DNA of 64,000 bases, taken from assembly GCF_026239555.1 (NCBI RefSeq), contig NZ_JAPIVP010000002.1, positions 1 through 64,000 on the forward strand, written 5' to 3'. The notes under the pieces are model-generated. The model made no database searches. It was not told the DNA's origin and saw only the letters and a list, made by a program, of their open reading frames with translations. Both the position numbers and the translations under genes were made by a program. Shown in pieces: positions 55,537-63,147 of this stretch (position 1 is its first letter; each line of letters opens with the position of its first letter). The stretch comes from Pedobacter sp. PF22-3 (GTDB lineage Bacteria; Bacteroidota; Bacteroidia; Sphingobacteriales; Sphingobacteriaceae).

Positions 55537-55971
55537 TTATACAGCCAGGTTTTGGATCAATTTATCAAGCAGGCTTTTTAACTGGATAATTTCTTCAGGG
55601 CTTATCCCTAGCTGTTCTCCAAGCTGAGCACGTAAAGCTGGTGCTTTTTCTTTTAATGCCTTTCCCTTTTCTGTAAGTGATATGACGATGCTTCTCTCAT
55701 CTTTTAACGATCTCACTCGCGCTACAAGACCAGTTTCCTGCATCCGCTTAAGCAGTGGGGTTAAGGTATTCGATTGCAGCATTAATTTCTCAGAAAGCAG
55801 GCTTAAATTAACGGAATCATTTTCCCACAACACCATTAAAACCAGATATTGCGGATAGGTGATGCCCAAGATATCTAACACAGGCTGATAACATCTGGTT
55901 ACTAACCTCGAAGCAGCATAAAGCGGAAAACACAACTGATTTTCCAGTTTTAAAGACTCATCTCTTTCCAT
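55537..55971 (-). CDS. ohrR: MarR family organic-hydroperoxide sensor OhrR
   Basis: A 144-residue MarR regulator of OhrR type. The reactive N-terminal cysteine is Cys14 in LENQLCFPLYAASR, and the winged helix carries TYPQYLVLMVLWENDSVNLSLLSEKLMLQSNTLTPLLKRMQ with the DERSIVISLT wing. Peroxide oxidises the cysteine and releases DNA, which derepresses ohr. Start at ATG 55971 is better than 55992. It lies 191 bp downstream of ohr on the same strand, with a hairpin repeat between them; the operator-like palindrome upstream of ohr is its likely target. Confidence 0.92.
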   Translation of the reverse strand: MERDESLKLENQLCFPLYAASRLVTRCYQPVLDILGITYPQYLVLMVLWENDSVNLSLLSEKLMLQSNTLTPLLKRMQETGLVARVRSLKDERSIVISLTEKGKALKEKAPALRAQLGEQLGISPEEIIQLKSLLDKLIQNLAV

Positions 55972-56060
55972 CGCACTGTTTTTCTTTAACAATAAAAATA
56001 TTCAGCTAAGTAAATCATTTTCTCCGAAACTTACTGTTGAATACAAAGATTGGTTAATTT

Positions 56061-56128
56061 AGATGGAACAGAGCAGAGAAATCTTTAAGCTATTATAAAG
56101 ATTTCTCCGCTGCGGTCAAAATGACGCC
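56061..56128. repeat. Dispersed hairpin repeat, family H, copy 3 (shortened)
   Basis: GAGAAATCTTTA (56075-56086) and TAAAGATTTCTC (56096-56107) form the core stem, with partial CAGAGCAGAG/CCGCTGCGG flanks. It lies between ohr and ohrR and could partly terminate transcription. Confidence 0.65.
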
Positions 56129-56162
56129 CCACCTACCTATCATTTCCCGATGAATTCAATAA

Positions 56163-56582
56163 TTAAATCACTTCCAATTTAACATCAATATTACCACGTG
56201 TCGCATTTGAGTATGGACATATCGCATGTGCTTTCTCTACCAGTTGTTGAGCCTGCGTGGTCTCTATTCCAGGGATGTGCACTTGTAAAGATACGCCTAA
56301 TTTGAAGCCACCTTTTTCATTAGCATGTAGCGATACATTCGCTTTAACCGAAGATGGCTGTTCAGGTTTAACCTTATCCTGATGCATCACCAGGTTTAAT
56401 GCACTATCAAAGCAAGCTGCATAACCCGCAGCAAAAAGCTGTTCTGGATTGGTAAACCCATCGCCAGTACCGCCCAGTTCTTTTGGCATTCTCACTTCAA
56501 GTTCTAAAACACCATTTTCACTTGTTATTTTTCCATTACGTCCGCCAGTTACTGTAGCGCTTGTTTCATATAACGTTTTCAT
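56163..56582 (-). CDS. ohr: Organic hydroperoxide resistance protein Ohr
   Basis: A 139-residue OsmC/Ohr-family peroxidase that reduces organic hydroperoxides using thiols. Both active cysteines are present: Cys57 in YAACFDSAL and Cys122 in ICPYSNATRGN. Arg and Glu of the Ohr pocket (ATVTGGRNGKI, GGTGDGFTNPEQLF) are typical and distinguish it from OsmC. A 37-bp palindrome 15 bp upstream is probably the OhrR operator. Confidence 0.95.
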   Translation of the reverse strand: MKTLYETSATVTGGRNGKITSENGVLELEVRMPKELGGTGDGFTNPEQLFAAGYAACFDSALNLVMHQDKVKPEQPSSVKANVSLHANEKGGFKLGVSLQVHIPGIETTQAQQLVEKAHAICPYSNATRGNIDVKLEVI

Positions 56583-56596
56583 ATATCTTAATTTAA

Positions 56597-56633
56597 TTTG
56601 TATCGCAAACGATTATATCGTTAGCGATACAAA
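56597..56633. promoter_or_regulatory. OhrR/MarR operator-like palindrome at ohr
   Basis: Two 17-bp arms (56597-56613 and 56617-56633) are complementary except for one base, around centre TAT. Each arm also holds a 14-bp TATCG-N4-CGATW sub-palindrome (56601-56614 and 56616-56629). It lies just upstream of ohr, a normal place for OhrR binding. Confidence 0.75.
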
Positions 56634-56691
56634 TATAGAGAACTATTTAAAAAAAACAAATTAATCTTCGAAAACAAAATCTTAAGCATAA

Positions 56692-56722
56692 AAAAAGGTG
56701 TTCATTAAAAATGAACACCTTT
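56692..56722 (-). terminator. Terminator after outer-membrane barrel gene
   Basis: AAGGTGTTCATT and AATGAACACCTT pair over 12 bp with a short A-rich loop, followed by a T run on the minus strand. It lies 20 bp past the stop at 56742. Confidence 0.85.
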
Positions 56723-56741
56723 CTGTTTTAATTGATTTTTA

Positions 56742-57332
56742 TTACAAAATCCTATAACCTAAACCAACTGTAAATAAATTAAGCTTAGTACCTGGATAAC
56801 CAGATTTGTTAATCTTTGATAGGCCGAGTTCATAACGTGCATCAAAGCTTAGTTTTTTAAGGTCTAAGCCTGCTCCAAACTGCCAGGCTAAAGCCTGGTT
56901 TTTAAAGTCGGCACGGAAAACGTTTCCTGCTGCCTGACCAAAACTTTGGTTTTCGTCCAATATCAATGAGAACATTGGTCCGGTGTTTAAACGAAGTCCT
57001 ACACCAGCGGCACCAAATTTTGTGCCTACCAATAAAGGTACATCCAAACTCGTAAAACGCACTTTATTTACCTCTCCTGTTGCATCACTTACCAAATCTG
57101 CTTTTTTTCCTGATACGTAAAGTTCGGGTTGGAAATAAACGCCTGCAGCACCTACCCTGGCCCAAAGGCCGCCATAAAAACCAGTGCGGTTATTACTGTT
57201 GAAAGTGTTTTCACTATCAAATTTCGAAAAATTTGCACCAGCTTTAACACCCAGCTGGAATGACGGTAGTACCTGTGCGCTGGCAAATAAGCCAACCAGC
57301 AAAAAGGCAATGGTTAAAGATAAATATTTCAT
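56742..57332 (-). CDS. Outer-membrane beta-barrel protein (porin/PorT-like)
   Basis: A 196-residue barrel protein with signal peptide (MKYLSLTIAFLLVGLFASAQ). LGVKAGANFSKF at the start of the mature part and repeated amphipathic strands fit the 8-strand outer-membrane PorT/OmpX-like fold common in Bacteroidota (often labelled outer membrane beta-barrel domain). The last strand FTVGLGYRIL has the C-terminal pattern for OM insertion. It is preceded by a small coiled-coil gene 13 bp upstream in the same operon. Ligand unknown. Confidence 0.85.
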   Translation of the reverse strand: MKYLSLTIAFLLVGLFASAQVLPSFQLGVKAGANFSKFDSENTFNSNNRTGFYGGLWARVGAAGVYFQPELYVSGKKADLVSDATGEVNKVRFTSLDVPLLVGTKFGAAGVGLRLNTGPMFSLILDENQSFGQAAGNVFRADFKNQALAWQFGAGLDLKKLSFDARYELGLSKINKSGYPGTKLNLFTVGLGYRIL

Positions 57333-57345
57333 ATGCGGTTAAATA

Positions 57346-57642
57346 TTAGCTGGTGGCATTGTTAATGGCTTCCTGTTCTTTTAAAGCATCAACATTGTTT
57401 TTATCACCAAAGTTTTGTGTTTTACCTGCAAAGTAATCTAAAATTCCTGAGATAGTATCTAAGTTATCAGCTAAATTTTGATGAATATCCGGTAAATCTT
57501 TTTCCAGACGACTGTCGCCCAATTCGATATTATCTACTTCAATTTTAGCAATTTTCTGAATAAGTGCCTGTTTAGAATTTTGTAAATCTTCCAATTCACG
57601 CACAATCTTTTCCATTAATTCAAACTTCTTTAAAGTATTCAT
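57346..57642 (-). CDS. Small helical hypothetical protein
   Basis: A 98-residue hydrophilic protein, mostly alpha-helical with heptad-like repeats (LMEKIVRELEDLQNSKQALIQKIAKIE), no signal and no recognised domain. It precedes the OM barrel gene by 13 bp. ATG 57642 and ATG 57615 are both possible; the longer form keeps a continuous helix. Function unknown. Confidence 0.65.
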   Translation of the reverse strand: MNTLKKFELMEKIVRELEDLQNSKQALIQKIAKIEVDNIELGDSRLEKDLPDIHQNLADNLDTISGILDYFAGKTQNFGDKNNVDALKEQEAINNATS

Positions 57643-57775
57643 AGGTTCTTATTTTTAGTTAAACTATTCCTAATAAACCCCTTCGTACTGTTTTTGTTTT
57701 GTTTCATCAATCTTTTAATTCACAGATTTGGAAGTATCAAAAATAACTAATAAATTAGTTTAAAATTCACCTGTC

Positions 57776-58930
57776 ATGAAAAGCCCTCTTATTTTATTGG
57801 TTCTATTTATTTTAACTTTAGCAAGTTATGCACAAGATGCAAAAACTGTAGATAAAGAGAAACTCTTCGATCTTTATCAAACCCAGCGTTATGCCGATGC
57901 TGCCCAATACCTTAAAGGCATTTATGGAGAAGAAGTAAATGATTTTAAAATGCTCAGTCAAATCGGCTATTGTTTTTTAATGGCAGGCAATATGATAGAA
58001 GCCGAAAAATTTTACAGCAAGGCCTACACACTACAGCCACAGAGTTTACCTATTCTTTTTAGCCTTGGTAATATTAACATCAAAAGGGGCAATACTGAAA
58101 AGGCCAAACTGTATTATAGTGAAATTGTTAAAATAGACAGTAATAACTTTAATGTGTATAAGCTGTTGGCCAATTTATACAATTCTCCGAAAAATGATTC
58201 GCTCAAACTCATCTACCTGTTAAAAGCCAATTTGCTTAACCCATTGGAGGGCGATGTGGCGACCGACCTGGCTGAGCTCCACTCTACTTTTCAACAATAC
58301 GAAAAAGCTTATCGTGTACTCGATATTGCCATTAAGGGAGATAGCGATAACCTGGTGCTGCAGAGAGCGAAACTGCCTATTGCCAACCAGCTTAAAAAAT
58401 ATAATGAAGTGATTGCATCAGGCGAGAAATTATTGAAAGATGGTGCAGATGCCGGGGTAATAAAAGATGTGGCAAAGGCCTATTATTATACTAAAAAGTA
58501 TCCAAAAGCAATAGTACTTTTTAAACAATTGGAAGCTGTGGGGATGGAGAACGAAGCTACCCTTTATTATACATCACTTAGTTATCGGGCTTTAAAAGAT
58601 TATCCTCAGACAACTATCTATACCAAAAAAACCATAGACGAGGCCATTTCCCCGAATATATCCAGTTATTATTCTTTATTAGGATTGGTTTACGAGGAAA
58701 ATAACCAGTTGGCCCTGGCAATTGCAGCCTATAAAAAAGGCTTGCAATTTAAATCAACTGCAACATTGTATTATCGTTTGGCTGTTTTTTACGACACCCG
58801 TTTGAAACAGGGTAAAAATGCACTTAAATATTATCACCTATATTTAAAAAGCAAGCCAAGTTTAGCAGATTATAAAGAAGAAATTAAATTTTCAAAGGAT
58901 AGAATTGCCCAGCTAAACCTTACCGATTAA
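57776..58930 (+). CDS. TPR repeat protein, secreted
   Basis: A 384-residue protein with a signal peptide (MKSPLILLVLFILTLASYAQ) and around eight TPR units, for example IEAEKFYSKAYTLQPQSLPILFSLGNINIKRGNTEKAKLYYSEIVKID and QLALAIAAYKKGLQFKSTATLYYRLAVFYD. TPR domains in the periplasm usually scaffold protein complexes; the partner is unknown. It ends inside the convergent DUF4268 gene (4-bp overlap of stop codons). Confidence 0.88.
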   Translation: MKSPLILLVLFILTLASYAQDAKTVDKEKLFDLYQTQRYADAAQYLKGIYGEEVNDFKMLSQIGYCFLMAGNMIEAEKFYSKAYTLQPQSLPILFSLGNINIKRGNTEKAKLYYSEIVKIDSNNFNVYKLLANLYNSPKNDSLKLIYLLKANLLNPLEGDVATDLAELHSTFQQYEKAYRVLDIAIKGDSDNLVLQRAKLPIANQLKKYNEVIASGEKLLKDGADAGVIKDVAKAYYYTKKYPKAIVLFKQLEAVGMENEATLYYTSLSYRALKDYPQTTIYTKKTIDEAISPNISSYYSLLGLVYEENNQLALAIAAYKKGLQFKSTATLYYRLAVFYDTRLKQGKNALKYYHLYLKSKPSLADYKEEIKFSKDRIAQLNLTD

Positions 58931-59388
58931 ACCAAATCTTCGAAAACAGGCTTTACATTATCCCAAAATTCATCCAGGGCAATTATTCTTGGTTTAAAAA
59001 AGGAAATTAATGCCGGCCAATGTTGCTGATTAAAAATACTCACTTCGTTAATACTGACGGAAATCTGCGATACCGTTTTACCGAAGTCGTCGGTTGCATC
59101 CTTAATCCAGTTCCATTCTTCGCCCACCGTATTGGTAAACAGGAGTTTAAATTCTTCAAACTGTTCGAAAATAAGATGCCTGATATCCGGATCAGGATGC
59201 GACAGCTGAATGCTGATAAATGCCTTCTTACCATCAACATCCATTTTAAAGAAAATGTTCTTCACGCCAGTTTTATAGTTCGTCCAGTTTACCGTAGAAC
59301 CGCTGGCTGATGGAACAGGTTTCATATATTGCCCAAAACTAATCCAAAACTGTTGGCGCAAACGAGCCGATTCTTCTTTACTGTACAT
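58927..59388 (-). CDS. DUF4268 domain protein
   Basis: A 153-residue protein matching DUF4268 (ARLRQQFWISFGQYM.., NWTNYKTGVKNIFFKMDVDGKKAFISIQLSH, EFKLLFTNTVGEEWNWI). The family is found alone or at the end of putative restriction-type proteins, with an endonuclease-like fold proposed; the stand-alone form has no known function. It lies convergent to the TPR gene with a 4-bp overlap. The ATG is at 59388. Confidence 0.82.
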   Translation of the reverse strand: MYSKEESARLRQQFWISFGQYMKPVPSASGSTVNWTNYKTGVKNIFFKMDVDGKKAFISIQLSHPDPDIRHLIFEQFEEFKLLFTNTVGEEWNWIKDATDDFGKTVSQISVSINEVSIFNQQHWPALISFFKPRIIALDEFWDNVKPVFEDLV

Positions 59389-59456
59389 GTATTATTTTAA
59401 GCCTAAAGCACCGCCATCTCGACTGCATTGCCATTGACAGACTTAAATAGAAAACT

Positions 59457-59505
59457 CGTCATTGCGGGGAGGTACGTCGGCTGAAAAAGCCTTCTCGCAA
59501 TGACG
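59457..59505. repeat. CGTCATTGCG inverted-repeat hairpin
   Basis: CGTCATTGCG (59457-59466) pairs with CGCAATGACG (59496-59505); the middle contains GTCGGCTGAAAAAGCC. Similar partial elements occur at 16581-16634 and 16895-16940. It sits in the 154-bp gap after the GH78 gene and may terminate it. Confidence 0.65.
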
Positions 59506-59542
59506 ACCCTTCGTGGCCTGTCAAACGCTGCAATATTAGCGA

Positions 59543-62191
59543 TTAATATTTACTTTCAAAATGGTAACTGCCAGAACCAATTTCATCTCTTTTGCCAGTA
59601 CCAGGCATTACAACGGTTGCAGTAGCATTGGCCGGTACAGTTACATCCAGCTTAAAAATACCTCCAGAAATTGTCCATGAAGATTTAACTTTACCATAAA
59701 CGGTTTCCAGCTCTGCCGAAGCACTGGTTAATTTACCACCAGGTCTTGGCGCAATTAAAATGGCTTTATAACCTGGCTTTGCAACAACCGGGTTAATACC
59801 TGCTATGTTTTTATACATCCAATCGCCAATAGCGCCATAAGCATAATGGTTAAAAGAATTCATATCTGCGGTTTGAAATGAGCCATCCTGTTTAATACCA
59901 TCCCAGCGCTCCCATATAGTCGTTGCTCCCATTTTAACGGGATATAACCATGAAGGATAGCTTTCTTGCAGCAACAAGTCGTAAGCTACATCTTCATGCC
60001 CAAAACGGCTTAATACGTGGCAAAGGTATGGAGTACCTAAAAAACCAGTAGTGAGGTGGTTTCCGTAATCTTTTACATTATCTACCAGTCTTTGTGCAGC
60101 CTGCGCACGTAAGTTTTCAGGCAGCATATCAAATTGCAAGGCTAAAACATATGCCGTTTGGGTATTAGAAATCAGTTTGCCGTTTGGCGTCATATTTTCT
60201 TTGATGTAAGCCGCTTTAATCTGCGCCAAAAGCGAATTGTATTTCCTTACATCGTCTGTTTTGCCCAATACATTTGCGGCGTTGATCAGCAACTGGGTGG
60301 AGTGTGCATAAAACGTCTGGGCAATCATATACTTATCGGTCACTGCGGCACGGCCGTCATTATCATCATTAGGCCGGTAGAACAACCAATCGCCAAAGTG
60401 GAAACCCGTATTCCAAAGGTTATTTTTTGCCACTGAAGAAATATAATCAACCCACTTTTTCATGCTATTGTATTGCGTTTCCAATATGCCTTTGTCTCCG
60501 TATGATACATACATATCCCAGGGCACAATGGTAGCCACATCGGCCCAGCCTGCAGAACCTGCATCATTTTGGTTCAGTACATTTGGTATTACAAAAGGAA
60601 CACTACCATTTGGGAGCTGATCTGCAGAAACATCTTTCAGCCATTTGGTAAAAAAGCCCGATACATCCATATTATAAGCTGCAGTTAAGGCAAATGCCTG
60701 GGCATCTCCCGTCCAGCCTAAACGCTCATCTCTTTGCGGACAATCTGTTGGCACATCAACAAAATTCCCCTTCTGCCCCCAGCTAATGTTATGCTGCAAT
60801 TGATTTAGTAATGGATTGGAGGTACTGAATTTCCCACTGGTTTTCATGTCAGAATAAACCGCTACCGCAGTAAGGTTATCCAATTTTAATTCGCCAGGGT
60901 ATCCATCTATTTTGACATATCTAAAGCCCTGAAAAGAAAAATGTGGTTCGAATAACTGCTCAGTTTCACCTTTTAAAATATAATTGTTCTGCTGTTTGGC
61001 TGTTCTTAGATTAGTCGTATAAAAATTTCCTTCTTTGGTTAATACTTCGGCATGGCTGATGGATATTTTTGTACCAGCTGGCCCCTTTGCTTTCAACATT
61101 ACCCACCCCACTAAATTCTGACCAAAATCTACAACAGTTTCGCCTTTTGGTGTTTTAAATATTTTTAAGGCTTTAAATTCTTCATGTTTGGTTACCTGTG
61201 GTCCGCTCATTCCAACCAGCTTTTCCGGACCATAGGCCAGTTCCTGCACTGGTTTCCAGTTCGTGTTTTCTTTATAGCCAACATTATTCCAGCCCTGGCG
61301 TTCAAGTCGGGAGTCGTAGGTTTCTCCATCATAAATATTAGCGGCCAATATCGGTCCATAACTTGTTTTCCAGTTGTTATCAGTTACAATGGTTTCTTTA
61401 CTTCCGTCAGTATATTCTACTTCCAGCTGCATTAACAACGCCCTGGTATCGCCATAAAATTGTTTTTGATTACCAAATCCGATACGCCCTTTGTACCAGC
61501 CATCGCCTAACATAACGCCAATTACATTGGCACCTTTCTTAAGCGATTGCTTAACATCATAAACCTGATATTGAATATGATCTTTATAACTGGTCCAGCC
61601 TGGTGCAAAATAAGCATTACCCACGCGGCTGCCATTAATATTGGCCTCATACAAACCTTTGGCGGTAATATAAGCCAATGCAGATCTGACTTGTTTTTTG
61701 AGATTAATTTCTTTTCTGAACAGTGGGCTCGCTAATGAAGTGTCTTTTCCGGCTACTGCAATCCATTTCGCCTGCCAATCTTCAGGTTTTAAACCCGTTT
61801 GAAAATATTGTACCGGCGACCATGCAGAAGTATTTCCATGATTATCTTTTACCCTAACCTGCCAGTAATATTTGGTTTTTGAAGATAGTTGAGGTCCGTC
61901 ATAATTCACAAGCACCGATTGATCATTATCTACTGTAGTTTTCCATAACACCTTTTCTATTTTAGGCGAGTTACCCAGTTTGACTTCATAACTGCGCTGT
62001 TGGGTATTTTTTATATCCGAAATTATTTTCCAGCTGAATCTGGGGTTGTGATTATCAATACTAAAAGGATTTACTAAATGCTCAACAGTTAAATCTTTTA
62101 CCAGGATTTTCTGCGCGAAAGCATTCATTGCAAATAAAAGCAAAAAGACAAGTGGAGTTAGTTTGCCTGAGCTGAGGAAATTTTGATTCAT
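59543..62191 (-). CDS. Alpha-L-rhamnosidase, glycoside hydrolase family 78
   Basis: An 882-residue secreted GH78 enzyme that cleaves terminal alpha-L-rhamnose. Signal peptide MNQNFLSSGKLTPLVFLLLFAMNAFAQ; N-terminal beta-sandwich domains (LVNPFSIDNHNPRFSWKI, YYWQVRVKDNHGN, ITAKGLYEANINGSRVG); then the (alpha/alpha)6 barrel with the DVPTDCPQRDERLGWTGDAQAF acid-catalyst block, and a C-terminal sandwich. It acts by inverting hydrolysis, probably on plant or bacterial rhamnosides. It stands alone, with no SusCD pair nearby. Confidence 0.94.
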   Translation of the reverse strand: MNQNFLSSGKLTPLVFLLLFAMNAFAQKILVKDLTVEHLVNPFSIDNHNPRFSWKIISDIKNTQQRSYEVKLGNSPKIEKVLWKTTVDNDQSVLVNYDGPQLSSKTKYYWQVRVKDNHGNTSAWSPVQYFQTGLKPEDWQAKWIAVAGKDTSLASPLFRKEINLKKQVRSALAYITAKGLYEANINGSRVGNAYFAPGWTSYKDHIQYQVYDVKQSLKKGANVIGVMLGDGWYKGRIGFGNQKQFYGDTRALLMQLEVEYTDGSKETIVTDNNWKTSYGPILAANIYDGETYDSRLERQGWNNVGYKENTNWKPVQELAYGPEKLVGMSGPQVTKHEEFKALKIFKTPKGETVVDFGQNLVGWVMLKAKGPAGTKISISHAEVLTKEGNFYTTNLRTAKQQNNYILKGETEQLFEPHFSFQGFRYVKIDGYPGELKLDNLTAVAVYSDMKTSGKFSTSNPLLNQLQHNISWGQKGNFVDVPTDCPQRDERLGWTGDAQAFALTAAYNMDVSGFFTKWLKDVSADQLPNGSVPFVIPNVLNQNDAGSAGWADVATIVPWDMYVSYGDKGILETQYNSMKKWVDYISSVAKNNLWNTGFHFGDWLFYRPNDDNDGRAAVTDKYMIAQTFYAHSTQLLINAANVLGKTDDVRKYNSLLAQIKAAYIKENMTPNGKLISNTQTAYVLALQFDMLPENLRAQAAQRLVDNVKDYGNHLTTGFLGTPYLCHVLSRFGHEDVAYDLLLQESYPSWLYPVKMGATTIWERWDGIKQDGSFQTADMNSFNHYAYGAIGDWMYKNIAGINPVVAKPGYKAILIAPRPGGKLTSASAELETVYGKVKSSWTISGGIFKLDVTVPANATATVVMPGTGKRDEIGSGSYHFESKY

Positions 62192-62341
62192 ATTGGTTAG
62201 CGCTAATTTTAATCTTAACTCTACAATATCAGAAATATTCTTTAACTAACAATCTTATCCTGTTATGAAAAATTAAGCGTTGGCATAAACGTCAATAAAT
62301 AACGTCAAACACTTAAACCAAAAAAGAAATAAAAACAAAGC

Positions 62342-62926
62342 TTACCGATTCATCAACCGGGCAACATATTTACCGATAATATCAAACTCTAAATTTACCG
62401 TATCGCCAACTTCAACTTCCTGTAAGTTCGTATGTTCGAAAGTATAAGGAATGATAAATACCGAAAATTCGTCGTCAGCTGAATTTACAACAGTTAAGCT
62501 AATCCCGTTTACACAAGCAGAACCCTTTTCTACAGTTACATTTCCTGCGCTTGCGTCATATTTAAATCTATATTCCCAACTACCGTCCAGTTCTTCGCGT
62601 TTCACACAAACCGCGGTCTGGTCTACGTGGCCTTGCACTATGTGACCATCTAAACGGGCATTCATTTGCATACAGCGCTCCAGGTTAACTTTACTGCCTA
62701 CCTTCAAACCATCCAGATTTGTTTTGTTCAATGTTTCATCTATCGCGGTAACGGTATGCGTTCCATCATTTAAAGCTACTACTGTTAAACATACGCCGTT
62801 ATGGGCTACGCTCTGGTCAATTTTCAGCTCACTACTAATTGCCGAAGCTATGGTAAAGTGTATATTGGTATGATCGTTTTTAATGGCCGTAACCTCGCCA
62901 AGTGTTTCTATAATTCCTGTGAACAT
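62342..62926 (-). CDS. ribE: Riboflavin synthase alpha chain
   Basis: A 194-residue riboflavin synthase that dismutates two 6,7-dimethyl-8-ribityllumazine molecules to riboflavin. Two lumazine-binding domains are visible, each starting with a barrel strand (MFTGIIETLGEV and LDGHIVQGHVDQ) and carrying the NGVCLTV and NGISLTVV motifs. No FMN riboswitch or other rib genes are next to it. The upstream gap (62927-63147) holds hairpin repeats only. Confidence 0.95.
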   Translation of the reverse strand: MFTGIIETLGEVTAIKNDHTNIHFTIASAISSELKIDQSVAHNGVCLTVVALNDGTHTVTAIDETLNKTNLDGLKVGSKVNLERCMQMNARLDGHIVQGHVDQTAVCVKREELDGSWEYRFKYDASAGNVTVEKGSACVNGISLTVVNSADDEFSVFIIPYTFEHTNLQEVEVGDTVNLEFDIIGKYVARLMNR

Positions 62927-62946
62927 TTTGTATTTATTTAAAGTCC

Positions 62947-63042
62947 GTCATTCCCGCGCATGCGAGAATCTTAATGCCTAGAACAACCTTTGAAGGCGTT
63001 AAGATTCCCATCCGATAGCTATCGGATCAAGTTGGGAATGAC
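62947..63042. repeat. Nested inverted repeat with 16-bp palindrome
   Basis: Outer arms GTCATTCCC/GGGAATGAC, inner arms GAATCTTAATGCC/GGCGTTAAGATTC and, on the right side, the palindrome TCCGATAGCTATCGGA (63011-63026). The same 16-bp palindrome recurs at 63097-63112. It resembles the other dispersed intergenic elements of the window. Confidence 0.65.
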
Positions 63043-63147
63043 GATTCCATGCAATAATGGTTTAGTATTTATTACCGAGAAAGATGCTGAAACAAATCCG
63101 ATAGCTATCGGATCAGCATGACGGTCCCATCCGGACTTCTCTATACT

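Noticed and set aside
62927..63147. FMN riboswitch upstream of ribE
   Set aside because: None of the conserved FMN-aptamer blocks (AGGGGC.., GGGTGAAA, CCGAC) is present; only repeat hairpins occur.
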